From a virus, in IMG/VR virus record IMGVR_UViG_3300009610_000087, positions 1-24,651 of that record: 24,651 bases of DNA. One strand, written 5' to 3'. Under the pieces are notes generated by a model that saw only the letters and a list, made by a program, of their open reading frames with translations, was not told the origin of the DNA and searched no databases. The translations under genes and the position numbers were made by a program. The first letter of the stretch is position 1; each line of letters starts with the position of its first letter. Shown here one piece after another: positions 1 to 6,930 of this stretch.

Positions 1-655
1 CGCCCTCGGCACGATCACGGCCGACAAAAACTACGATGTCTTCCTGTACGACAACGCCGGCACGTTGACCTTGGAACTTTCAGCGGCGTGGACGAACGAC
101 ACGACGCGGGCCGATGCGCTGACGACTCAGGACGGGGTTTACGTGAAGAGCGGCGCGACGACGCGGCGGTATCTCGGCACGATCCGAACGACCGCAACGA
201 CGACGACGGAGGATTCAGCGCGTCGGCGGTTCGTGTGGAATGCGAACAATCGGGTTCTGCGGAAGCTCCGCGTCAGTGACGCAACCGTGTCATGGACTTA
301 CGCTACTGTCACTTGGCGACAGGCACGGGCGACGGTCACGAACCAAGCGGAAGTGGTGATAGGTCTGGCCGGGCCGGCAGTGGACTTGACGTTGATTCAG
401 GGAGCGGACACCACGGCGAGCACAGGGCCTCACCTGTCGATCGGTGCCGATTCGATCACTGTGCCAAGCGCGGACCTTGCGCCGGCGATTTACATGGCTG
501 CGAACGGCGCGTATATAGTCAGCACCATCCGCGAAGTGTTCGTTCCGGCGCTGGGATACCACTACTACGCATGGTTGGAAAAGGCTGGGACGACATCGAG
601 CCACACGCTCTACGGCGCGCCGGCGTCTGGAATGCAGGGGATTGTCGATGCTTAA
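1..655 (+). CDS. Virion surface/tail-fibre-like protein, 5' partial
   Basis: This gene enters the window already open. The frame starting at base 2 reads ALGTITADKNYDVFLYDN before the first in-window start-like codon (TTG at 65), so the true start lies upstream. The visible part is about 217 residues and ends in TAA. It is rich in Thr, Ala and Ser, with a stretch reading DGVYVKSGATTRRYLGT near the start. From memory, that pattern recurs in phage tail-fibre or virion-decoration proteins; no enzyme motif is visible. The stop overlaps the next gene's start, so the two are probably translated together. The gene is GC-rich (34-37 GC per 60 bases in counted lines), above most of the window. The role is inferred from composition, position and remembered family resemblance. 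Confidence 0.6.
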   Translation, partial: ALGTITADKNYDVFLYDNAGTLTLELSAAWTNDTTRADALTTQDGVYVKSGATTRRYLGTIRTTATTTTEDSARRRFVWNANNRVLRKLRVSDATVSWTYATVTWRQARATVTNQAEVVIGLAGPAVDLTLIQGADTTASTGPHLSIGADSITVPSADLAPAIYMAANGAYIVSTIREVFVPALGYHYYAWLEKAGTTSSHTLYGAPASGMQGIVDA

Positions 656-1286
656 TCGTCTACACGAGACCGTCGCCGCCGTCTGCCCGATTCACGGTGT
701 GTCGGGCGTGCAGGGCGACATCACGATTTCTTTCAACGGCGCGACCGCTCCGCAGCAAACGGCGGCGAACTCGGCCGTCTCGTCCTTCGACTGGTCGCAG
801 GCAGCGCATGATATTTGGTTGGCTGCTCGAACGGGCAATCCGGTGTTGCGGCACGCGATGGTGAGGCTGTCGGCGAATCGGCAAACGACGAGCAACGCAC
901 TTAGCGATGTGGCTGGGCTCGAATTTCAACTGAAACCGAACACGCATTATTCCTTTGCTTTCGTCGGCGCATATACGGCTGTCGGAGCGACAACAGGAAT
1001 CAGTTTGGCTGTGAATGGACCGGCGTCTCCGAGTTTAGTCCGCGTGGTCGGCTGCATCGCTGAGTCGGCGACAACCACACGCAATGGAGCGACTGGCGCG
1101 TACAACACGGCGATAGCTGGGTTGGCGAGCGGTGGCGCGACGGCGATGACGTTCTGGATCGACGGTAACATATCGACAGGCGCGGCTGGCGGCACATTCA
1201 TTTTGCGATTTGCAAGCGAGACGAATGGCAATGCGGTCACGATTTTGTCAGGTTCGATGGGCGAACTGAAAGAAATTGGAGCGTAG
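648..1286 (+). CDS. Virion surface/tail-fibre-like protein
   Basis: This 212-residue protein starts at ATG 648, chosen because GGGG at 637-640 is well spaced before it and the start overlaps the upstream stop by 8 bases. A TTG two codons earlier is a weaker alternative. The N-terminal part is a short lead with CPIHG. The rest looks beta-rich and Ala/Gly/Thr-rich, with LKPNTHYSFAF, an AVNGPASPS segment, and a tail reading GTFILRFASE then GSMGEL. That arrangement recalls a structural domain common next to fibre-like phage genes. No catalytic residues are recognisable. Composition is GC-rich like the preceding gene, and the gene ends in a 17-base sequence repeated at the end of the following gene. 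Confidence 0.6.
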   Translation: MLNRLHETVAAVCPIHGVSGVQGDITISFNGATAPQQTAANSAVSSFDWSQAAHDIWLAARTGNPVLRHAMVRLSANRQTTSNALSDVAGLEFQLKPNTHYSFAFVGAYTAVGATTGISLAVNGPASPSLVRVVGCIAESATTTRNGATGAYNTAIAGLASGGATAMTFWIDGNISTGAAGGTFILRFASETNGNAVTILSGSMGELKEIGA

Positions 1287-1471
1287 AGATGACCGAACCA
1301 GACTTTGAACGTGTTTGTGGCGTTGCAATAAAAACGGACGATGACGGATCAATCTATGCAGAAATTTACGGTCCAGAAGGAATGTCCTACGCTTCGCTCA
1401 AGGACATTCGGCTCATAGCAGCAATGCTAGAAGACGCTGAAAAATCTAGGGCGGAAGAAATTGGAGCGTAG
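1270..1471. repeat. 17-bp direct repeat bracketing the 60-aa gene
   Basis: The sequence AAGAAATTGGAGCGTAG occurs exactly at 1270-1286 and again at 1455-1471. Each copy encodes a C-terminal (K/E)EIGA plus the TAG stop, and each carries the GGAG that can act as ribosome-binding site for the next gene. The pair encloses the 60-residue gene, suggesting duplication or homologous insertion of that gene. Confidence 0.8.
1289..1471 (+). CDS. Small hypothetical protein (60 aa)
   Basis: This 60-residue acidic protein starts at ATG 1289, two bases after the previous stop. The GGAG within the end of the previous gene (1278-1281) serves as ribosome-binding site. The protein contains IYAEIYGPEGMSYASLKDIR followed by an acidic helix, and its C-terminus EEIGA nearly repeats the KEIGA end of the preceding protein. 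I do not recognise the family. Its base composition is clearly lower in GC than the two genes before it (26 GC per 60 bases at 1321-1380), so it lies on the other side of a compositional step. Being intact and tightly spaced, it is probably real. Confidence 0.6.
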   Translation: MTEPDFERVCGVAIKTDDDGSIYAEIYGPEGMSYASLKDIRLIAAMLEDAEKSRAEEIGA

Positions 1472-1474
1472 TCG

Positions 1475-2422
1475 ATGGCCGGCGCTTTTTCTAGTGCGTT
1501 CAGTTCGGCCTTCGATGCGGGGTCAGGAGCAGCTACAGCTACTACAGGAGCAGCAACCGCACCCATTACTGCGGTTAGTCCTGCAGCATTGGGATCAGGT
1601 AGTGGCAGTGTTGATACTAGCGCGGCTATTGTTTCCATAACGGCAATAGCTCCAACAGCATTGGGTGTCGGTTCTGTCAGTGTTGATTCAAGCGCCGCGA
1701 CTATAAATATAACGGCAGCCGCTTCGATAGCTGCAGCATCTGGTTCCGTTTCAGTCGATTCTGGTGTGGCATTAGTAGTCATATTAGCGGCATCGCCGAT
1801 AGCTGTTGGGGCTGGAGTTGTCGAGTCGGTTAGCGGCGCAGCATCTGTTGCTATAAGTGCGACAGCATCAATATCAACAGCAACAGGATCATCGTCGGCG
1901 GATGCAGGTTTTGCGACGGTATCTGTGTCTGGATTATCTCCAACGGCTGCAGCTACAGGATCAGCACCGATAAACTCTGGCGCTGCTGTGGTGATTGTGT
2001 CAGCAGAGTCACCGTCGGTTTCTGTTCCTGGAGAGGCTGAGACTGGCATCGCATCGATATTAATAACGGCAGCATCACCAACATCATCAGGTGCTGGTTC
2101 TGTTAGTGTTGATTCTGGAATTGCAAATGTGCAGGTGGATGCGTTTAGCAACGACGCAACTCCATTTGGAAGCGTTTCAGCCTTTCCAGGAGCCGCTGTT
2201 GTCAATTGTTTGGCTGTCGCTCCATCCGCGTCGGCATTGGGTATAGGTAGTGCCGATACTGGTATTGCTGGTGTTAATGTATCTGCTGTATCTGCTGCTG
2301 CTTCCTTGCCTGGATTTATAGTTGGTCCTTGGCAGAGATACACTGTGCCTGAACGAGAAACTCTATTCACTGTGCCGGAACGTGAGACTTTGTTTACTGT
2401 GCCAGACCTTTACGATGGTTGA
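1475..2422 (+). CDS. 24-residue tandem-repeat virion protein
   Basis: This 315-residue protein is very rich in Ala, Ser, Val and Gly. After a short lead (residues 1-24) it consists of about ten and a half tandem units of 24 residues from residue 25 to about 280. One unit (169-190) is two residues short. The loose consensus is G-A-A-x-V-x-I-x-A-x-S-P-x-A-x-G-x-G-S-V-S-V-D-S. Alternating hydrophobic residues suggest a beta-stranded, possibly beta-helical or fibrous fold. The C-terminus holds two exact TVPERETLF units and a third truncated to TVPD. No signal peptide or cysteine cluster is present. The start ATG 1475 uses GGAG in the upstream repeat. Position among fibre-like genes suggests a virion fibre or spacer; the specific function is unknown. 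Confidence 0.7.
   Translation: MAGAFSSAFSSAFDAGSGAATATTGAATAPITAVSPAALGSGSGSVDTSAAIVSITAIAPTALGVGSVSVDSSAATINITAAASIAAASGSVSVDSGVALVVILAASPIAVGAGVVESVSGAASVAISATASISTATGSSSADAGFATVSVSGLSPTAAATGSAPINSGAAVVIVSAESPSVSVPGEAETGIASILITAASPTSSGAGSVSVDSGIANVQVDAFSNDATPFGSVSAFPGAAVVNCLAVAPSASALGIGSADTGIAGVNVSAVSAAASLPGFIVGPWQRYTVPERETLFTVPERETLFTVPDLYDG
1547..2314 (+). repeat. 72-bp (24-codon) degenerate tandem repeats
   Basis: About 10.7 in-frame units of 72 bases (one of 66) encode the 24-residue repeats at residues 25-280 of the surrounding gene. The units are conserved as protein pattern (SVSVDS recurs) but strongly diverged in DNA, pointing to old duplications. Confidence 0.75.
2342..2395 (+). 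repeat. Two 27-bp units encoding TVPERETLF
   Basis: Two adjacent 27-base units encode identical nonapeptides TVPERETLF, followed by a third start TVPD. The DNA copies differ only at synonymous positions (CCT/CCG, CGA/CGT, GAA/GAG, CTA/TTG, TTC/TTT). Confidence 0.85.
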
Positions 2423-2428
2423 TAAAGT

Positions 2429-2758
2429 ATGATTGCCGTCCGCATTGAAAAAACGCCAAGCGAAGACCTACTATTTGAATTCGACGTAGGTGGTTGGCGG
2501 ACGTATGTAACGAGTCCACCTATTACGGCATCAGCAGTTACGGATTGGGATGGCGGTGCATTGCCTGCTGATATCACTGCCGGCGCTCCTGTAATCAGTG
2601 GTTCGATTGTGCAATGCCGAATTACGGGTGGGTTACTTACAGGCGGACCTGACGGTGATGGCAAATACTACATGAAGATTCTAGTGACCACAACTGCTGG
2701 TGCTTACATTGGCGAGATCAGCATAGTTTGTCATGTGAAACGCCCTAAGAAAACTTGA
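2429..2758 (+). CDS. Small Ig-like virion protein, possible fibre-tail adaptor
   Basis: This 109-residue protein starts at ATG 2429, seven bases after the previous stop. It reads as a single beta-sandwich-like domain. An N-terminal IEKTPSEDLLFEFDVGGW leads into WDGGALPADIT and a GSIVQCRITGG segment, and it ends in a basic VCHVKRPKKT. The order of a W-rich strand, a thiol-containing strand and a GKYYMKILVTT strand resembles small Ig-like phage proteins sometimes annotated as fibre-tail adaptors. That assignment is by overall shape only. It lies between the repeat protein and the head protease gene. Confidence 0.55.
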   Translation: MIAVRIEKTPSEDLLFEFDVGGWRTYVTSPPITASAVTDWDGGALPADITAGAPVISGSIVQCRITGGLLTGGPDGDGKYYMKILVTTTAGAYIGEISIVCHVKRPKKT

Positions 2759-2771
2759 GCGGAGGGTAATA

Positions 2772-4124
2772 ATGGATGAGGAACTGACTCAGCTTTTGAC
2801 TTTCAACGTGTTTGGAAAAGCCACGATTCATAAGTTCAAAGGCAGGGATCACTTTGTGGTGCCGATTGCAATGTTGCCAGAAGGCGTGTTCATCGGCGAC
2901 AAAGGGCCGGTTCTATATGAAGAAGGTCCGCTGGAAGAATCAGTAATTGCTTGGAACAATATGCCGAGCATCGTTTATCATCCAGGCGCTGACAAATCAG
3001 CAAGAACTTTCAATATTCTCAACGCTCAGGATATAGGACCGATTCTTGATACTGTTTGGGACAAGAGAGCAAAGAAACTACGCACCAAAGGCTATTACGA
3101 TTGTGAGCGCACAAGGGAGGTCGATCCTCGCGTTTACGATGCTATCAAAACTGGCAAAAGGATGAATGTTAGTACAGGCATCAAAGCTCTCGTACTAAAA
3201 AACGAGAATGGTGCTACGTGGCGAGGCAAAAGTTATCTGTATAAATGCCTCAAAGTCATTCCAGATCATCTTGCGATTCTGCCGGACATGCAAGGAGCAT
3301 GTTCTATTGAGCAGGGTGCTGGTATGTTTGTAATGAACCAGGAAGGGATAGAAATTCAGGATGTGAGTCCGACACATGTGATCTATGTACAAAATGGCAG
3401 CATGATGCGCCAAGAGTACATAGTTAATGCGGATGGCAAATTCGTTCTCGATGGCGAGGCTTTGCCAATCAAACGTGAAGTGACGTATCAGTTGGTTGAT
3501 GGTGATGCTGCTGTAGCTGTCACCGATCCTGTTCTCGAAACCGAGGTACATAACATGGACCCGAAGAAGGCGCTCATCGACCAGCTCATTAGCAAAGGTC
3601 TATGCGCGGAAGAAGATCGTGCTGAGTATATGAAAATGGGGGAAGCACAATTGAAAAAGCTTTCCACCATTCAAGTCAGCAATGCCAATCCGCCTGTGGT
3701 TAATCCACCGCCGGTAGTTCCACCCGCGGTCATCACTCCACCTGCGGTGCGGCCAATGACGTCTCAGGAATGGCTTGATGCTGCTCCTGCAGACATGCGC
3801 AACGATCTGCTCAATAAGCGGAAGGCGGATGAGACTGAGAAGAATCATTTGGTCGAGCAATTGGTTGCTAACGCCAAATGCCCGTTCGACAAGCCGTACT
3901 TGGATGAACGATCAATCGAAGAATTACAGGGTCTTATGCTCATGGCCGGCACTGATACGACTGATGTTCATAATGCCGCTACGGCACGACGCCCGATCTT
4001 CAAGGGAGCGTCTGGCGCTCCTTCGGCTGGTCCTGCTGCGCAAGTCACGGTATTGGAACTGCCGGCGACTCCGAAGTTCGGCGAACGGTTGAATGGAATT
4101 ATTGGCAAAAAAGTCACGGCGTAA
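2772..4124 (+). CDS. DUF2213-like prohead protease with scaffold-like C-terminus
   Basis: This 450-residue protein starts at ATG 2772 behind a strong GGAGGG at 2761-2766. Residues 1 to about 190 match the pattern of DUF2213 phage proteins, usually placed as capsid-maturation proteases: VVPIAMLPEGV (29-39), MNVSTG (131-136) and HLAILPDMQGACS (166-178). After residue 260 the protein changes character. A lysine/glutamate-rich helical segment is followed by a proline-rich linker (about 310-330) and more helices, as expected of a scaffold fused to a protease. The next genes encode decoration and major capsid proteins, which fits. The catalytic residues of this family are not certain, so none are assigned. 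An internal start at codon 262 could give the scaffold alone. Confidence 0.75.
   Translation: MDEELTQLLTFNVFGKATIHKFKGRDHFVVPIAMLPEGVFIGDKGPVLYEEGPLEESVIAWNNMPSIVYHPGADKSARTFNILNAQDIGPILDTVWDKRAKKLRTKGYYDCERTREVDPRVYDAIKTGKRMNVSTGIKALVLKNENGATWRGKSYLYKCLKVIPDHLAILPDMQGACSIEQGAGMFVMNQEGIEIQDVSPTHVIYVQNGSMMRQEYIVNADGKFVLDGEALPIKREVTYQLVDGDAAVAVTDPVLETEVHNMDPKKALIDQLISKGLCAEEDRAEYMKMGEAQLKKLSTIQVSNANPPVVNPPPVVPPAVITPPAVRPMTSQEWLDAAPADMRNDLLNKRKADETEKNHLVEQLVANAKCPFDKPYLDERSIEELQGLMLMAGTDTTDVHNAATARRPIFKGASGAPSAGPAAQVTVLELPATPKFGERLNGIIGKKVTA
3543..3557 (+). promoter_or_regulatory. Internal ribosome-binding site and in-frame ATG (possible nested scaffold)
   Basis: GAGGT at 3543-3547 lies seven bases before an ATG at 3555 that is in frame with the protease gene (codon 262). 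Starting here would yield a 189-residue protein with only the helical C-terminal part, as in the lambda C/Nu3 nested arrangement. The spacing is seen; its use is inferred. Confidence 0.4.
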
Positions 4125-4179
4125 TTAATTACGCTAAGCGTTTTTGGTTTTGATTTCTTAACACTCGGAGATTACTGCA

Positions 4180-4632
4180 ATGGCTTTCCCTGATTTCAAA
4201 ACCCCAAGCACCATCCGCCTCAAAGGCAGGGGTGGTAAATGGGAGGAGCGGCCGGCATTCGATGGAAACATCAAGCCGGGTCATGCTCTTATTGGCAATG
4301 CTGATGGTACTTGGAGAAAGAACAACGCCACAAGCGGTACGGACAATCCTGTGATTGTCGCGCTTGAGAACTCGCTTGGCGGTCAACCGATTACGGTTGC
4401 CTACACGACAGGTACAACGGTGTTTGGTTATATCGCTGAGAAGGGCGATAGGCTATATGTTCGTGTGCCGGCATCTGCTACAGCGATTGTGGCAGACGAC
4501 TCGCTCCAAATGGATGCTGGTGGTTGTTTCATTCTGCAAACTGGCGCAGGAATTCCGGTAGTTAAAGCGCTTGAATCGCTTGACAACTCCGCCGGTGGTT
4601 CCGAAGCTTTTATTCGGGTCGAAGTGAAGTAA
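4180..4632 (+). CDS. Putative capsid decoration protein
   Basis: This 150-residue protein starts at ATG 4180 after CGGAG. It has no catalytic motif and is beta-rich. Repeated valine-rich segments include IKPGHALIGNADG, a VIVALENSLGG stretch, YIAEKGDRLYVRVPASATAIVADDSLQ (split here across about residues 84-110) and a C-terminal AFIRVEVK. Such a PGHAL, then GDRLYVR, then DDSLQ order is typical of small head-decoration or head-fibre proteins. The position between the protease and the major capsid gene strongly favours this role, as in lambda gpD-type modules. It would bind the outside of the capsid. Exact family not identified. Confidence 0.65.
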   Translation: MAFPDFKTPSTIRLKGRGGKWEERPAFDGNIKPGHALIGNADGTWRKNNATSGTDNPVIVALENSLGGQPITVAYTTGTTVFGYIAEKGDRLYVRVPASATAIVADDSLQMDAGGCFILQTGAGIPVVKALESLDNSAGGSEAFIRVEVK

Positions 4633-4653
4633 TTTTGCCTTCGAGTGACACAA

Positions 4654-4674
4654 CCGTACGGCAAACGGCCGTTT
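4654..4674. other. Two short palindromes between decoration and capsid genes
   Basis: The 72-base gap holds CCGTACGG (4654-4661) and AAACGGCCGTTT (4663-4674), both perfect palindromes without a loop, followed by ATCTTT. They could fold weakly or bind a dimeric protein; neither is a convincing terminator. Confidence 0.3.
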
Positions 4675-4704
4675 ATCTTTACATAACTAAGGGAGCATCC
4701 AGAA

Positions 4705-5787
4705 ATGGAGCCGAACTACATTCTGGGCGGCCAAGCCTTCGGTAGCGTTGCCGATCGGTTGGCGTCTGTAAACTGGGACACTGGCGCTCTTCGCCCATAT
4801 TTGGGTGAGGATGGAAAGCCTTATGTTGCCAGAATAGTCGGGTACAAGCCCGACGGCACAACAGTCAGAAAACCATTTAGGATCGACGTTGCTAATGCTG
4901 CGACGTTGATGCCTGCCGGGTACTGGCAGAAATGGGACGATGCTGTTCTTGAGGCATCGAACATTCGTATGCAGGTTTGGGACGATCTAGCAGCCCGAAC
5001 TCCATACGTCATTCCTGATGGTTATAGCATCACTGAGTTGCGGACGGTCAAAGCGTCGCACTTCGGTAAGGCTATTGTGAGCATGAATCCGATTCGCATA
5101 GGCGAGCGGGATCGTCAACAGATCGACTTCGACTACATGCCCATTCCGATCATCCATGCTGACTTTGACAACGATGATCGCGACATGCGTGTATTCGAGC
5201 GTGCTGGATTGCCTCTCGATACGTCACAGGCATCTGAAGCTGGCTACAACATCGCTCAGCAGGTCGAAGCGTTAGTTCTCGGTACTGGAACAGCATACGC
5301 TTATGGTTCCGGTGCCGTCTACGGTTATCTGAATTGGCCGTCTCGGCTAACTTACACCATGACCGATCCGTCTGGTGCTGGTTGGACGCCTAATGATTCG
5401 GTCAAGGAATTTTTGGATATCAAGAAGCTGTTGCGCAGCAAGAAGCGATACGGGCCATTCATCGTTTACACAGCACCGGATTGGGATTTGTATCTCGAAG
5501 ATGACTACAGTGATATGTACGGCGGGGCGACGCTGAAGGATCGTTTGATGCGTGTTGGCGGTGTGGCAGATATCCGCTCACTCGATACGCTGACCGGCTT
5601 CAAGTCGATTTGGGTTCAGATGGACCCGCGGGTTGCTAGGGCAATTATCGCACTTCGGATGCAAGTCGTTCGATGGGAAGAGCAGGGCGGATTCTTAAAG
5701 TGCCAAAAGGCAATGTGCAGCTACCTGCCGCAGTTGCGTGCGGACGCCGATGGCAACACTGGCGTTGTGGACGTGTCAGTGGCGTAA
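4705..5787 (+). CDS. Major capsid protein (HK97-fold type)
   Basis: This 360-residue protein starts at ATG 4705 behind AAGGGAG. An N-terminal arm leads into a helical region, QKWDDAVLEASNIRMQVWDDL (about 76-96). PIPIIHADFD, the central ERAGLPLDTSQASEAG helix region and a VEALVLGTG segment follow. A C-terminal core contains FIVYTAPDWDLYLEDDYSDMY, DRLMRVGGVADIRSL and MDPRVARAIIALRMQVV. That sequence of features fits HK97-fold or encapsulin-like phage coat proteins. The length is usual for a coat with a separate scaffold or protease. It sits between decoration and connector genes as expected. The protein forms the icosahedral shell; a terminator-like hairpin follows it. Confidence 0.85.
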   Translation: MEPNYILGGQAFGSVADRLASVNWDTGALRPYLGEDGKPYVARIVGYKPDGTTVRKPFRIDVANAATLMPAGYWQKWDDAVLEASNIRMQVWDDLAARTPYVIPDGYSITELRTVKASHFGKAIVSMNPIRIGERDRQQIDFDYMPIPIIHADFDNDDRDMRVFERAGLPLDTSQASEAGYNIAQQVEALVLGTGTAYAYGSGAVYGYLNWPSRLTYTMTDPSGAGWTPNDSVKEFLDIKKLLRSKKRYGPFIVYTAPDWDLYLEDDYSDMYGGATLKDRLMRVGGVADIRSLDTLTGFKSIWVQMDPRVARAIIALRMQVVRWEEQGGFLKCQKAMCSYLPQLRADADGNTGVVDVSVA

Positions 5788-5826
5788 GTCGCTGTCGCGG
5801 TGGGGAGCCGTGGTCGTTATTACCAC

Positions 5827-5862
5827 CCGGCAGTTCTGCTGTCACTCCTGCCGGCCCCTTTT
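5827..5862 (+). terminator. Likely intrinsic terminator after the major capsid gene
   Basis: CCGGCAG (5827-5833) pairs with CTGCCGG (5848-5854) over a 14-base loop and is followed by CCCCTTTT. A smaller stem GTGGT/ACCAC (5810-5826) lies directly before it. It is leaky at best, since late genes continue downstream. Confidence 0.55.
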
Positions 5863-5893
5863 AACAAATTCAAAACCGAGAGAGGATCATAAC

Positions 5894-6445
5894 ATGCCAG
5901 TGTATCGACTGAGTGGGTATCACAATGTCAAAGGTGGGACTCACTATGAAGGTGTTGGAACGGACCGCCGAGGTCCGTATGAGCATGGGGATATCTGCAA
6001 ATCAGATCGCGATTTGATTCTTGAATATCCAAACAAGTGGGAATTTGCTCCGCCTGGTTCGGTGGACAAGTTTGAGGCGTTGGATGCCCTAAATGAAAAG
6101 AAGAAAGCATCGCTTGATGCCGATGCCATCCGAGCAGCCAAGCTTGCAAAGAAGAAGAAAGGCAAGAAAGCCGAAGAACTTGACGAGATCGAAACGACGA
6201 AGGCTGCAAGGGCTGCGGCGGATGCTGCAGAACTAGCAGAGATCGAAGACGATGAAGAGGAGGCAGTCGATGAAGATGAAGATGTCGAAGAAGAGGATGA
6301 AGACGACGAAGATGCTGAAAAAGCAGATGCCGAAGACGAAGATGTCGAAGACGACGACGAAGACGAAGATGTCAAAGTACATGTGAAGAAGGCAAAGAAG
6401 GGCAAAAAGAAGTCCAAGGTTACGGTTAAGCACAAGAAGCACTAA
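5894..6445 (+). CDS. Post-capsid protein with acidic tract and basic tail
   Basis: This 183-residue protein starts at ATG 5894 behind AGAGAGGATC. The open frame extends upstream to 5738, but that would overlap the capsid gene, and only 5894 has a ribosome-binding site. Residues 1-60 form a small folded part with GTHYEG, a GPYEHGDICKSDRDL stretch and NKWEF. This pattern is often found in the gene after a major capsid gene. A Lys/Ala-rich helix follows, then about 50 nearly all Asp/Glu residues with three EDEDV units, and finally a lysine-rich tail. Acidic then basic low-complexity segments could contact capsid or DNA. The function is unknown. Confidence 0.6.
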   Translation: MPVYRLSGYHNVKGGTHYEGVGTDRRGPYEHGDICKSDRDLILEYPNKWEFAPPGSVDKFEALDALNEKKKASLDADAIRAAKLAKKKKGKKAEELDEIETTKAARAAADAAELAEIEDDEEEAVDEDEDVEEEDEDDEDAEKADAEDEDVEDDDEDEDVKVHVKKAKKGKKKSKVTVKHKKH

Positions 6446-6462
6446 CCATCTAGTGAGCGGCA

Positions 6463-6930
6463 ATGCCATTTAGAACTACCCAGCCGCTGGTTCGTGGGAT
6501 CATCAAGATCAAGTCAACCATTGATCTTGATCCCTACATAGAACCGGCAAATGAACTGGTGACTGAACTTTGCGCTTCTGCCACAAAGGGCGATCCACCA
6601 GTGTCATTTCATACGGACGTTCGGTTGGAATTGATTGAACGATGGCTTGCCGCTCACTATGTTGCTGTTGCTTACAGACGGGCTATTCAGGAATCGGTCG
6701 GTTCAGTGCAGGTAACGTATGAAGGTAAAGTTGCTTTGTTGTTGCATGTTACTGAATATGGACAGAAAGCCATCCTTCTTGATACGTCAGGCAGATTGGC
6801 TGCCTACAACAATACACTACTCACTGTGAAAACACAGTTGCCTATAGGCGCTAACGCAGAGGGAAAGAAGCGTGTGCATTTCCTAGGCAACCAATATGGC
6901 ATCGGTCGATCTGGCAGAGGCGGTGATTGA
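6463..6930 (+). CDS. Head-tail connector-like protein
   Basis: This 155-residue protein starts at ATG 6463. It has an N-terminal PFIE-like strand (DPYIEPANELVTELC), then a helix core DVRLELIERWLAAHYVAVAYR. Next come SVGSVQVTYEGKVALLLHVTEYGQKAILLDTSGRLAA segments and a basic Gly-rich end. The order helix (ERWLAAHY), then GSVQVTYEGKV, then YGQKAILLDTSG is characteristic of phage head-tail connector or adaptor proteins of the gp6/DUF4054-like class. It would join the portal ring to the neck. Its position directly after the capsid gene cluster supports this. Its stop overlaps the next gene's ATG. Confidence 0.7.
   Translation: MPFRTTQPLVRGIIKIKSTIDLDPYIEPANELVTELCASATKGDPPVSFHTDVRLELIERWLAAHYVAVAYRRAIQESVGSVQVTYEGKVALLLHVTEYGQKAILLDTSGRLAAYNNTLLTVKTQLPIGANAEGKKRVHFLGNQYGIGRSGRGGD

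Noticed and set aside
1387-2370. Long minus-strand reading frame (327 codons) opposite the repeat gene
   Set aside because: It mirrors the repetitive Ala/Ser/Val codons of the plus-strand gene and has no ribosome-binding site. The plus-strand gene fits its operon, so this is a shadow.
4654-4674. Palindromes before the capsid gene as a terminator or promoter operator
   Set aside because: They have no loop, the following T run is short, and no promoter boxes are clear. They are listed only as palindromes.
5738-5893. Upstream extension of the acidic-tail gene
   Set aside because: It would overlap the end of the capsid gene and cross the terminator hairpin; the start at 5894 has a proper ribosome-binding site.
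5944-6435. Serine-rich minus-strand frame opposite the acidic gene
   Set aside because: GAA/GAT/GAC repeats read backwards give serine codons; there is no start signal and it runs against the late operon.
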